A DNA stretch of 64,000 nucleotides, from assembly GCF_036324505.1 (NCBI RefSeq), contig NC_086370.1, positions 9,162,512 to 9,226,511 of the forward strand. The letters run 5' to 3'. Position 1 is the first letter of the stretch. The number at the start of each line of letters is the position of its first letter. Of this stretch, positions 34,601 through 47,620 are shown piece after piece. The translations under genes and the position numbers were made by a program. The stretch is from Eleginops maclovinus (Eukaryota; Chordata; Actinopteri; Perciformes; Eleginopidae). The notes beneath the pieces were generated by a model that worked only from the letters and a program-made list of their open reading frames with translations, ran no database searches and had not been told where the DNA came from.

Positions 34601-37600
34601 TGTATGTGGGTTACCGAGCAATGCCCATAATGTACAGCACAGATGTATTTCTCGTTGAGATTTTGGATATCAGTTAGATGTGTAACACTGATGATCACTT
34701 AGAGCTTTTAATCATCATCCTGAATACATTTCCGGTTTAGGATAGAAATTAACAATAAACCAAGGGATTTTCTGAGGAAGGCTGAAGCAAAAGGATCTTT
34801 AACCGCTCCAAGGTCAGCATGTGGGCTTCTCTTAGGGTCATCCATCATTTCTGTCTGCACTGCACATTATACGACCACTCATGTGTAATCAGTGTAATAG
34901 CCTTAAGACGGCATGTTTAACGGCTTGCTCTGGTGCTGGCGTGTGTCAACATGCGTTCCGGGGAACCACGGGAAGACGCCAACAGCCCCTCAAAGTAACG
35001 TGTTCCTACGCTTTATGTGATGTGCACAAATAAGCTGCTATAGTGAGTCTGTGGCCTGTTTCTCCAGGACATATGTGAACTATCGCCCTCATGTTCTGCA
35101 TTGCTTGTTTGTTTATTTGTGTCTATGTGTCTTTGGTTAATCTGATCCTCATTGAAGTGGTTAAGCTTCATAGTGTAGTGCCTGCCATTAAAGGGCACTC
35201 TATGAAAGGATGTGTGTGCCGTGCCTTTTGGGCTTTAAAGGAGAAATGGCTCGATTGAACAATTTCATAGATGTCTGTTACAGATGTAGATGTTCTGTAT
35301 TAGCAGTGATTGCGATTATCGTAGTGAAAGAACTGCTACACCGACTCATCCCCTGTGTCTTGTACGTCTATTATTGTTTTCGGCTCTTTAATTTCCCACC
35401 CTCCAGTTGCTCATCCAGTGGCTTGCTGCCGTGCCAGGCGCATTTGAGCGAAAAAGCAGCGCCGTGGCTGGAGGGGAAGCTGCTGGATGAAGCAGATGGT
35501 GAAGTGACAGAAGTCAAATGCTGATCGCACCATTGCTGGTGAGATTCATGTCAACCTCTGGTGACACACAGCCGAGACTCTGAAGGACTGAGGAAGAGGT
35601 GTAAAACGGTAGCAGAGGAGCGAGTAAAGGTTTGAGCCCTCTGATGACCGCCTTTTGCGATCACTGCTGGCTCAGGTGCAGCTCGACCATTAATGGAAAA
35701 GATTAAATATCTCATACCTTTAGCCACAGCAATTGGTGACACACAGTATGCTTTGCAATGTCCTTAACACAGCTGTTATCAAGCTGTTTCTTTGTTACAC
35801 TGCCTGATTTGTTGCATTATATCAACGCATTATTTACTATTACAGCTGGACATGAAAATAAAATCTTATGACCCGCTTAGACCGGCTACTGTTTAACGAT
35901 GACCTTTTGAAACCTTGCATTATTTGCTGGACTAAGCTCCTACCTATGACTGACAGACGGAGCTACAGATGATCGCGCCAACAGCTGTGGCTTACAGATG
36001 TAGCCATGACGACAGGCTGTAACTATAAAATATCTTTCTGTCTTAAAGGAAATCAATAATCCTCCAGATAATCTCTATGATTTGTAAGTCATTGTGGGTC
36101 ATCCCAGTTTATAAAGGATGGCTGTCATTGTCATATTTACCACAGATTTTTAGAAATTAAGGTCTTTGCTGTTCAATCACCTATCCCCATTGGTTATCCA
36201 TACTTGCATAAAGTAATGCATTTATTCCTTTAGCTTGATCTTTAGGTTAAACATCAAGATGAAGACAAACTATAACCTAGCTTAATCCATTGCAGTGTGA
36301 TTTACTCTTAAGCGGATGCCTACTCTGACAGCTTAAGACACCACAGATGCCAAGAAGCTCCTTTTATACTACTTTCCTTGGAGCACACGTTCCAAACATG
36401 TGTTCCTTCCAGGGCATGTATTTTTAGTGCCAATTAGTAACATACTCATCACGTTATGTTTTGAACACACCTGATGCAAAGTTACAAACCTTACTGTTAT
36501 ATCGGCGCTTGTGCATCAGCTGGTTCAGGTGTCCAGGCGCATAGACACCTGGGAAATCAAATATATTATTTCATATTTTATTATTTATAATACGGGACCC
36601 CAATGGCTGAACAGCTCTTAAATCCTTTGGCTCTCAAACAGGGAGAACTATGTATTATTCCTGGTGTGAACACACAGCAGATTTATTAAGACATTTCCAC
36701 CCGTTGGATCAATCTTATCAACGCAAAAAACATCATGTTCATGCATTATGGATTTGCAATACTCAAGCAAATACGAAAATGTGTCTTACCAAGATGAATT
36801 ATGTCTGCACCTCCTCTTCCCATGGGGACCCATTAGTGTCCATATCAGGAATGTTGGGGAAAAGGCCATAGAAGTTGCTGACCCTTCTACATGTTTTGTC
36901 TATGTGGCTGTCACTGAGCTACAATGGAGAGAATGAATGCTGGCCAGTCATTAACCCGATTGCCGCTGAGTCCAAGGACCAGTCCTGACCCGTGGGGTTA
37001 ACTCAGACTGTGTTCCCCTCAACGGGCCCAGACAATCGGGACAGCTGACCTCTGGTCGCAGCCAGCCTCCAATGGGAGATAAGAAGGGATTTGGTTTAGA
37101 GCCGATGTGCATACCTCCTTCCTACTGTAGCAGAAAGAATGGGCCTGTCTGAATAAGCACACAGGACTGGGTGTGGGTCCAGGAACCTGACTGCATGCCA
37201 TTCTGCCTCTGTAGACTTTCTATGATTCTCTGTTGGTTCATTCATTAAACGCCAGTGTAGTAGATAGCTGTGTAATGGTCTTCAAAATGAGCATTATGTG
37301 ACACATAAAATAAATAACCTCTACAATCATTTTCAGCCTTGCCCCCTCTCGAACAGTGTCAGTTTTAAGGTTAGAAGGGTTACATGAAACCATTTCAAAC
37401 TTTATTTGTTTATTTATGTGTTTTCCTGTATTATTTATAGGATTATATACATTTTATAATCTCTATGTAGGTAATATTAGCTATTTTGAGCCCATCAAAG
37501 GTATGGTAAATGAAACCTGTATTAATAAAATGTAGGCTAATACTGCACGTATCGCCCCATGCTAACATCTGCGCCCTTGACTGTCAAATTGACCCTGGGT

Positions 37601-39980
37601 GAGCCAAGGAGCAAATGGCCATCGGATGAGTTGTTTTAAAGCGTAAAAGCACGCCGACTTGTTTCTGATGGAGGTTGATTGTAATTAACAAGTCAAATGG
37701 AGCAGATCCGTGACAGATGTGCCATAAAGTGCTCAGCTTTAGGGTGTTTGCATGTGTGTGCGTGAGTCACTGAAGCATTGCTCCTGGAGCCCTTATCCTT
37801 CACTTAACCTCTTCTGGGCAGCACAGTGCTCTAACTCTGTTGTGGAGCATGGATGTATGTTGAAACTACATGAACAGCAGGATAGCTTCGATAATACAAT
37901 GCTCGCTGCTTTGTGTTGTCGTTAGACGTTCTACTTTTGTCCAATGGACTCACGGGAATGTCCAAGCTTTCTGGGTATCAGCTGTTTTACAGGAAGGAAC
38001 TTTCTCCTAAACAACCCCTATATCAATCGTGAGAAAGTGTCTGTTTTTTGTTGGTTGCTTTCACGTTGCCAGCTTACTGACATGAGACAAATTAGAAAGT
38101 CCTGTCATGGTCTGTAGTCTGTCATTGTGTTTTTAAAAGTGCTGGTGAAACTTGTTGGGAGGAGGTTGTTATCCTTGTTTGTGTTTCCACTGATCCATAA
38201 CACAAATGATAATGAGTTTAGTTTAGCGAATAAATGTGGTTTACACTGGGAAATCCCGGAGCTAAAACAAAACTTTGGCCATTTGCAGTTTTATTTCAAG
38301 TGTGTATATCACAGGAGTGTGACGCAAATATATTTTCCTGATTGTGTTATTGTTTCACAGCAGCAACAAACCGTCAACATCTCTTAAAGGTTGGCTCGGA
38401 AATGTCTTTTTGTTCATTTTCATCGAGTTTCATTTGTTTTATATAAACATTATACATCCTTTCAGTGCCTTTGAAACAGGAATATTTGGTCTCTTAGTTC
38501 AGTTCAGATACTGTTGAATTATGCACACCATTAAGCCAGGACATTAATGTTGCCCTTGTTTCCACTTACTGGAACACATAAATGCCTGTACATGATATTA
38601 CCTTTGGCCTATTCATGGAACTTGCTGCTAGCGAAGACTTAGATGTCTGACTATTTTAGACAAGCCTCGGATATTGGACTTACTAGTGTGTATTGGAAAG
38701 CTTTTTATAGAAAGTGGAAGGGAAGTCTAAGGCAGAGAAGAGCTGAACTGTGCAGCGCTGGCACTGAGCCTGGCCTTTCCTTGTACTGTCGGCTGCTGCT
38801 GCGGCGGTATGATGTGTTTAAGGAGCGCAGGCCCAGCCAAGCAGAGCTAATTCGAAGCTAGAGTAGTATATTCCATCTCACTTGTTTTCCCCCCTCTATC
38901 TTTGCAACATCATTTTGACTAGCCTTCCTTTTATGCGATTTGTAAAGACTGTTGACGGAGGATAATGATCTAGAGTGACAGTGGCCTGATTTTTTTTTCT
39001 TTCTTTTCTTTTCTGTTGCTTCTGTAATCACACTGTCTGTCAATGTGGAGGAGATCAACCGCTCCCCTCGTCCGCTGAAGTGTATTGAAAGCTTCTGTGG
39101 ATGTTTGGAGGTTAGCCAGAGGGGGCGGGATCCTCGGCTACAGGGCCAGCACATTTGACAGTGCTGGCCTTTATATGGGTTTACGGCCTTAAAAGAAGAA
39201 GGAGCGAAGGAAGAGGAGATTGCGTAACACAGTCAGGCTAACAGTGTCCCAGACACTATGTAAGGATCCTAAGGAGAGGTCTGTCATTCCTACAATGCCT
39301 AGCAGCTACTCTGTGTGTTCATTCACTGCTTACCTTCCCCGGGCTATGTTTACTGGCAGCCCTCGGATCCTCTCTGAAATGTAAACAGCGCTGCAGGGCC
39401 ACATACAGTTCAGCACGGAGCCGCATGCCAAAACACAACCAACACACAACTGCTGGATACACAGCCAGGTGCTGCAGATCTGACCACAGGAGCAGCTGTA
39501 TAATTACACATCCGTCTCCAGATAATCTGTGTTTAGGTGGAGCACACAAACACCAAAGGTCGGAGGTCAACTTGATGATTGATTAACTTTTGTACCATAT
39601 TTACTTACTTCCTCCTTCCAGCGTTTGCATGACTGAGGAAACATCTTCTTATTTATACGACTCTAAAGAAATAAGGTTACAGCAAAACAATAATCAAGAG
39701 CTCGTAAACACAGAGATTCTCATTAGGGCACACACGGAGACCCTTTCTCTCACGTGGCGGCATTTTCAGAGGGGGTGCAAAGAGAGAACTGAGTGTAGGT
39801 TAATTGTTTCCTGTCATTTTGTTTAATTTTCAGTGAAAGGCAGTCTGAGTCTGGGGTCCCTGAGGACACCCTTTGCATTTCCCTCTGCGCAAACATAGTC
39901 GATTCCCCAGTTAAACCACACTGCTGATCTGTTTGTTGTCCTCACAGATTGCTGCTGCATCATTGCTTTGTCACCTCAGG

Positions 39981-40000
39981 GTTGTTGTTGTTGTTGTTGT
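39981..40000 (+). repeat. (TTG)n microsatellite
   Basis: About seven GTT/TTG triplets without interruption. Confidence 0.9.
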
Positions 40001-40202
40001 CGCATCGCAGCATCAACAACAGGCCCACGACTCAGTTTACAATTTAAAATATGATTCGGTTTGCAAACATTGTATCATGGATCCTAAAACACACACACTT
40101 CAGCATGAGCTTCTGCTTGATAGGATTCCCCCCCAGGGAGTCCAATACTGCGGGAATGTGTTTGTTATTGATTTAAAATGGATAGTACTGTCTGTGCTCT
40201 CA

Positions 40203-41284
40203 TGCAGAGGTGGGACCAAGTCACTGTTTGGCAAGTCACAAGTCATTCCCAAGTTCGAGTCACATCAAAGCCAAGTCGAGTCCAAGTCCCGATCTTTTTC
40301 AAGTCCTGAACAAGTCATCATGTACTCTTCACTTAATATTGCAATTATTAGACTATCAAATTTTAACATATCAATCTAATCTACAGTCTAATTTTATAAA
40401 TACATATTGAAATATGTTCAATGTTTCTGTATTGAAATCTTTTACGATATACACATGCGCCCTAAGACCTTCAAAGTATCTTAGAGAAGAGGTGAGAGTG
40501 AATATTGTGTTTGAATTGTATTAGCACGGAAGGCACCAATGTGACCATAAAGTTAGTAAAACGCCTTGACCAGTGAGGCATATCAGCTGTGTGGATGTCT
40601 GAAAGCAATGCTTGAGCATGCCAGTTACAGTACGTCAACATTTTCCTTTAATTACAATGAGACTTAATATTTCAATAAACAATGTTTAATCTGCATTACA
40701 AAACTACATAACGAAAACAGCAGAGTTGAAAGAAAAATAGGGGCAGTTATTTTATGGTTCACATCGGGAAAATGGAAAGTGAACCATTGTTTTTTCTCAG
40801 GTGTGTGTGTGTGTGTGTGAATAAGAAGATGTCTGATGAACTTAAGATGAATAGCATTTGTAAAGTCAACTTTGACAACAGTGTGTTCGACATCTGTGCA
40901 ACAAAAATCAGTACAGTTGAGAGAAAAATACAGGTACAGTGATCAGGAAAATAAATAAATAAAGTCCCTGATCCGATCCAAAAAGGCCAAAATCTGCCAC
41001 ATGATTGCATCGCTCGCCCTTGCCTGCCAGCGCTCACACTTTACGGTCTTCGGGGCTTCGCAAGTTCGCATTGCAGGGAAGGATGTCCATGAGGAAATTT
41101 AGTTTTTGACTCGAGACATGTCAAGTCATTACAAGTGGAGGAGGCAAAGTCCGAGTCAACTCTCGAGTTAATAGTATTCAAGTCCAAATCGAGTCGCAAG
41201 TCATGCCGAATTTGATCAAGTCAAGTCTGAAGTCATTAAAATCATGACTCGAGTCCCAAGTCATGTGACTCGAGTCCACATGTC
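40203..41284. mobile_element. Non-autonomous hAT transposon with 8-bp target-site duplication
   Basis: The element starts TGCAGAGGTGGGACCAAGTC; its other end, read inverted, is GACATGTGGACTCGAGTCAC. Both sides are flanked by TGCTCTCA (40195-40202 and 41285-41292), a perfect 8-bp duplication typical of hAT transposition. The arms are packed with AAGTC/CAAGT and ACTCGAGTC pentamers that point inward and could fold on each other. The centre (about 40380-41040) is ordinary AT-rich sequence with a (GT)n tract near 40800. No transposase frame is present, so it would need an enzyme supplied in trans. Confidence 0.85.
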
Positions 41285-43466
41285 TGCTCTCAGGTCCTAC
41301 AGAAATGGTGGGAATTCAAATATTTCGTATTTCTGAGGATGTATTTCAAGGTCAGACTGAAAAAAAATGCGCAAAAAGGATTGTTGTGTCAGAGTAAGAA
41401 TTTATTTATAGCAGCTGCCTGGGGGAGCCGTACGTCTTACTAAACCCTGCTGGATATACCACTGCTTTCCAATCTACTTACATGAAAGAAAGATTTTGCT
41501 CTTGATTCTGCGGGGTAGGTGACCCTGAGTGCATGTTGTACAGCTGCCAGTGCCTGGTGCCTTCTCCTAATGCTGCCATCTTGATGACATTCTTCAGAGC
41601 AGGCTGCAGTTAAGAGATAAGGAAGTGAGCAGTGAGGAAATATGTGCTTATTTGGGAGTCTGTTATAAAAGTCTGGCCAGCTCTGTGATTTGAGGACTGA
41701 CACTGTTCCTGTGAATTTATTTGCCCCTGACCTCCAGGGAGTAAGAAATACATTTAAATATCCTCCTTTTTTATGTTGTTTTCAATTGCATAAATATTAA
41801 TGCCAGTGGACTATAAGCATGTACAAGGGACGTCTCTGAGGAGACGCTGCCAGAGGCAATCCAGCTGTGCTCCTTAAGCATGTCGAGACGTTCGTCCACC
41901 CCCCACTCATTACGTACTCCCAACCCCCGCCTTATAAGAGCACCTCATCAGATCGTTGGCCTCGATCAGTTCTGAAGGTCAAAGGTCACTTGATTACTGA
42001 GGGCCCGCCCGTCAGGTTGGATCAGTGCACATGGCTGCTGGTGGAGGAATGAATTCATCCGCACTCTCCCTGGACACTTTTTCTACATTTGGCATTCGGG
42101 GAGGGGGATGGTGTGAGGAGGTGGGGACAAGAGAAGAAAAGATTTGAGGAGGAAGGGAATATAAGCATGCATTTACCTCCTCTCAACACGCTTTGTAGAA
42201 TCTGTGTGCGTGTGCGCACAGATATTTCACAGGAGATGATGACCTTGAGGAATGGGATCTGTATATGTGCTGTATGTGTTGGATGTTTTTTTCTGGTTAT
42301 GACAGCTGACTCCTCTCTAAATCAGTGCGATCAAGGATGTACTGCTGAGTGGCGGCAGAGAGGGACGTACATTTCAGAGCTCAGTATTTCCCCAGATGCC
42401 TTCAGTATGTCATTAGCGTTATTGATCTGTACACGGAGACAAAAGCACACTGCGTGACCGTGAACATGTGGTCGTCTGCGCACGTAACGCCCTGTGCATT
42501 TGTGTGTGTTTACACTAAGGTGCGTGCGTGTGGGTGGCTCTCAGTGGGAGGTTAGTCTTTGACACCCTTTCAGCCACCACACCTCCCTTAAACACACCCG
42601 CCACATGCCATGCCAGCTGCAGCTGTTGTGCCTCAATGCTAGAGATGTAGGAAATTCCTCTGGCTCTGCAATTAGAGCTGCAGATTGCTGAATAGCGCAC
42701 ATTGCGATGTCCTAAAATTGCACTTGGTCTCCTTCTCTAATCCCGAGAACACTGAGTAAATAGAAACTGATGAGTGTGAAACGTGAATAAACGGGGCCCC
42801 GTCTGCCTCCAAATTGACAGGCTGTGTTCTGTGCAGGCTGCTCCTTGTTATGTGCTGTTACCCCGGTTCAAGAAACCAAAGGGTGGAAAAAGGCCTCATT
42901 GATGGGGTGGGTTTCTCACGCCTGACTGAGAATGTTCGCTTTCCATCGAGTCAAGTGCTGCATTGTGATTCCACCAAAGAAATGCAAATATATAGAACAG
43001 ATGTACTATTTCTCTTTTGCTCGTTTAGTCAGCAGGAGTAATCCCTCACACCGATGAGGATTGTGTGGGGTGCACTCTGAGTGCAGGACTGAAGTGTTAA
43101 CCAGGGAAAAGCCATGTCACCCTGGCACATGTGATGGCGGCCCGCCTTCCAGAGCCCTTCTCTCAATAAGGCAAGATGCTCAGGCTAGATAAATAGAGGC
43201 TTTTGTGGCCTTTGCCAGAGGGAGAACCACACAATGATGGACACACACAGAGCAAGGTCTTTTCCAGAGAAAACGGCTAAAAGCAGTTTCTACACTCCTC
43301 CTCTTTCTCTTCCTCTCTCTCCTTCACTCTGTGCTGTCTCCCACTCTCACTTGCTTCCTGAATCTGTTCCTCCTCCGTGAGAACTGAACCTTGCTTCAAT
43401 AATGTTTCCATAAACGGGCTGAGGGAATGGAAATAACTCGGACCGTTTCCCATTGCCTCCCTGTAT

Positions 43467-43487
43467 CCCCCCCCCCCCCCCCCCCCC
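43467..43487 (+). repeat. Poly-C tract (21 bases)
   Basis: An uninterrupted C run; the - strand is poly-G. Confidence 0.97.
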
Positions 43488-44051
43488 GCAATGGCTTTAC
43501 AGGTCCTTAAGCACCATCCCATAATGATGCACAGTGTTTCACTCTGCTCTGAGCACTCAGAGTGCACATTTTAAAGCATTCAAAACGCCCCAGACACAGC
43601 AGCCTTTAAATAGCTGTGCTACTGCTACTTCATCAGGCATCAGGCCCCCCCACTCACAGGACTGTGGTGAACCCGATGGAGGTGGGATGGTGTTCTGTTC
43701 CATCCTTCAGTATGTCCAGGATACGCCGGCTTAGAGTGACTAGTTATTGTGCTCCCTGCCTTTTAACCTGTCCTGTCGTGTTATTATTGAGTTCCTTTCT
43801 GCGTCCTTTTGAGTCATTTTGACTTTCAGCACTGCCGTTATTTCCCAGCCCTTATCTTTTCCATCTCTTCCCTTCCCCTTTGTGACTACGGCCACATTGT
43901 TGTCCTAACTGTCACAATGTGGCCGTCTGAGGTTTTACATGCACATCTGCATGTTGGCTGTTGCTTACATCTGCAGGCCATCCTGCCAGGACTGGGCAAT
44001 CTCTCATGTGGGTGGCTGCTCTGGGAACAGATGTTTTTGATGCCACTTGTA

Positions 44052-44064
44052 GGGGGGGGGGGGG
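44052..44064 (+). repeat. Poly-G tract
   Basis: A run of about 13 G residues following gccacttgta. The nearby polyC at 43467 is complementary to it. Confidence 0.9.
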
Positions 44065-45677
44065 GCTTTGAAAGTGACTCCATAAAAAGAGATGCCAGCT
44101 GCATGGCAAACTAAGGGCTGCCGAGTTCTCAGGAATTCTATCAGAGCCATTTCTCTCTGAGCTTGGCTAACATGGGCCTGTGGAGAATAAGAAGAGTTTT
44201 CACTTAATCAGACGGTTCCCTTCGGAGAACTTCATTAATTACAGAAAGAAGTTGCTGCACTGCAACATTTGCTACAGCTGGCCACGGACTTTAGTTCGGA
44301 AAAAAATATAGTGTTGTTGTTTTGGTACCTAGACACTGCACAATCTTGTGAATAGCATTCTCTAGGTGGATACAAATGTAAGCATTGTTACGCTGCGTGT
44401 TTGTCTGTTTGTAGTGTTGCTTTCCACTTCTAGCCAGACGTTGTGCAGGCAAATGGCATCCTACACACTTATGTAAAAACACTGGCAACTTTTCCCAAAC
44501 TGCTGTTGACTGTATGGGATCCAGTGTCAACTTTCCTTTGCTTCCTGACTGCATGCTCCCTCTGCACAGATCTGTTCGGCAGCACCTCTGATCTGGCATC
44601 CACAGTGCTCCCTCATGCCAAACTTCCAATGAAAACCAGCTTTCTGGCCAGGATCATTATTCTCGTGCTAATTTTAGCCACTGCCATCGTCAAAAAAAAC
44701 CTTATTATATGCCCTATGGATGGAGCACGTCATTTGTGCTGCACAGGAAATGTGCTGAGCCGGAACTACTGGTGTCTGCCAACTTTTGCCAAAGTATAGT
44801 TCAGACCTTGTGGTGGCTATGCTGGTATTCTGCCTCGGGAGGTTCTACAGATCCTGTTCATAGGTAATGAGAGACTATGTGCAAAATTGCAAACTCTAAA
44901 CAAGACTTGGATAATGACTTAACTACTGAAGACATCCTCAATGTGCCAGTGGCAATGTTGTGGTGTTAAAATATGAATCCATTAGAGTGCTCTGCAATGT
45001 GATTACAGCAGCGTGAATTACGTTTGCTTCCTCAAACCCAAATAAAGTAGTCTGGACTGATGGCAGAATGTCTTAAACTCTGCTGTTAAAGTCTTGTTCT
45101 CAACCCTTTAGGCTTACAATGCAATATCCACCATGTGTAGGTATGTGAAAATACCATAATTTAGTCGTTGATACAAGTGACGTCTGTTGCCATGTAGAAT
45201 AAGAAATATTTGCTTTGATGAGAAAAAAAATATTGGCATTAACATAAGATGCTTACCGCAGATGAAAGGACTTTAAACATGTCAAATATCTCTTTGAGGT
45301 TACTATGGAAACATTTCATTTATAAAACACAATGGTTTAAGTTTCTTCTAAAATTGTTATTGTAGAGGTTAACATTTGAACACATCTTAGTAATGTTTTT
45401 ACCTTCGTGCAATACTCATTTCCTAGAAAAAAGGCCCTAAATGTAGCAGTTAGCTCTATTATTTAGCCAAACAGAACCTTTATGGCAACTAGCTCTGCCT
45501 GCCACTTTCTACACCGTTTAGTTTGTTAACAATGTAGCATCATTATGGAAGTTTAGGGGTCGTCCCTTGGGAGTATCGATAGTTATTTTATTGCATCTCG
45601 AGTCTTAATCCCTTGTACATGCATGACTGCTGTTTAAAAAGTACTATCGTGCTTAAGGTTTTTGGCATAAAGTTATC

Positions 45678-46077
45678 GGTACCACTTTACAATAAGACTG
45701 TCCTTATAAAGGATTCATAAAGGGTTTATAATTAGGTTGGAAACACTTTATTAATCATTAAGAACCATTTATAAACCAGTTCTAACATAGTTTTCATACA
45801 TCAACACAAGGCTCACTATTTGGCAAGATGACTAAGCCTTATATTGCGACCTAGCTTTCTTCTTCTTCTTCTTCATCAGCCAGCATCCTTGTTATCGGTG
45901 GTTCTCTGAGTCAATTCGCCCCTCGGTCCATCTTCCATTTTTCTTGGTATCTCAGTTTATCTCTTGTCTTATAAAAGTCTATTAATGATTTATAAAGTGT
46001 TCGCAACGTAATTAATAAATGAATGACAAACTATACGTAAACCCTTTATAAGGGTAGTCTTATTGTAAAGTGGTATC
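45678..46077. mobile_element. 400-bp MITE with about 35-bp terminal inverted repeats
   Basis: The left end GGTACCACTTTACAATAAGA... (45678-45712) matches the reverse complement of the right end, GATACCACTTTACAATAAGA... (46043-46077), at about 32 of 35 positions, both running on to CCTTATAAAGG. Internal sequence includes tandem runs of tttataa/cattta words and a short (CTT)n block near 45857-45872. There is no coding frame. I could not fix a target-site duplication, so the superfamily is open. Confidence 0.8.
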
Positions 46078-47469
46078 ATCTTATCTGTAGCAGAAGTATC
46101 TGTTCTTGTAGTTACTGTACAGTTGTTTTGCTGTATTATTTGACATTTTTTGGATACCTGAAATAACCAAAATGATCCAGTAATTTATAAGAAAACTGGG
46201 AACAATGGGACGCACCCATATTGTATTCTGCTTTCTTATTCTGTTTTCTAACTGATCAATAATAATGTCCTGATTCCTCAGATTTAGCTTATCTGCGGGT
46301 CCCAAATGAGTGGGTGACTGTGATCTTGGGTCACCTTTTTTATTTTGTCCAAATGTTTCAATATGCTGCGTTGTATTGCTTTAAATTCACCAAATCAACC
46401 CTGATGACTGTGCTGCTCTCTGCTCCGCTCCTTTATCTCCCTCAACTTTCATTCTTTGTTCTGAAGGGAGGTCTGCTGTCACTCAAGGCTGTCATATGCA
46501 GTAAAAGTTGCCTAGCAACAACATGGAGGGATGCGAAGGCTCTGTTTACTCTCCACCCCTCCACCTCATATGCCAACTACCCCCTTCCAGTCTTCCACTT
46601 TCGTAGAAATGGAGTGGCATGGAGGGTGGGGGGGCAGCTCAGCCTCCTGCTCTCTGATGAATTCAGACAACAGATACAGGACAAACTGAGAGGAGGAGAG
46701 GAGGTGGAGAAAGAGAAGAGGAGGGGGGCGGAGAGGGAGAGAAGTGACATTCAGAGATGCTGTGTCTCCCTGTTGCCTGCCAGCTGCTTTTCCTCCCTTC
46801 CTCTCTGCAGGAGGAACAGGCCATTTCCCTAAACAGTCTCTCTCCTACTCTGCATAACTAAGGAGAAACTTGCCTTCCCACAGCATGCCGTTATCAGCAG
46901 ACCTAAAAATACCGGACAGCAAATGTATCACATGCCTGGCTATCACACCCTCATGACTGAGGGCTGAATCTGAGCAGATGCAGGTGCCTTTCGCTCTTGG
47001 TAGATTATTAAATGCTCCCCGGTGCAAGTAATCAGGCAGCAGCCCTCGTTCCTTATCACATTATGCTGTTTTAACTTGGTTAGTAGTGTAATTATGAAGC
47101 AAGCCTCAATGGCTCTCATACTACCATGCAGAGCTCAGCTGTCTTATCAGGTTGACCGTAGAACGACAGGATTTGCCCTCAGGGTTTTTTTGAGTAAGAA
47201 CAAGCTCCAGTGAAAGTGTTTGATTAAAACCAGTTGTAAATCTATTATATAATTTTAAGTGGACATGTATTGTGATAATACTTTGCACATGTATAAGAAT
47301 TACATCGGTTACGTATTGATTTTGCCCAATATGATGAAAACAATGGGCCTAAAGTCATCTTTTAGACATCTCCCATTGAAGGTAATATCCAATGCTAAAG
47401 ATTTTGGGATGTACACATTTTGACTCTCTTGCAAAGAGTCTGATACCCCTCTCATGTCTGTACAGGGAA

Positions 47470-47620
47470 TACAAAGCTCCAGCAGTCAGTTAGCTTAGCA
47501 TGAGAACTGGAAACAAGTGAACTACTACCAAGACTCTGTCCAAGGTTTCTAAATAAAAACAGATCCACATAGCAGGACTTTTAAAGTTCTCTTAATTAAC
47601 ATGTCTACCACCAACTATTA
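47470..47620 (+). repeat. Teleost interspersed repeat fragment
   Basis: The string cagtcagttagcttagcatg followed by gaactggaaacaagtg, ctctgtccaagg and taattaacatgtc follows a dispersed fish repeat (gttagcttagcataaagactggaaacagg...). It is truncated, with borders not defined. Confidence 0.45.

Noticed and set aside
46314..46832. 172-codon frame in the long intron
   Set aside because: Hydrophobic start followed by a purine-rich Arg/Glu stretch from simple sequence (gaggagag); no family resemblance.
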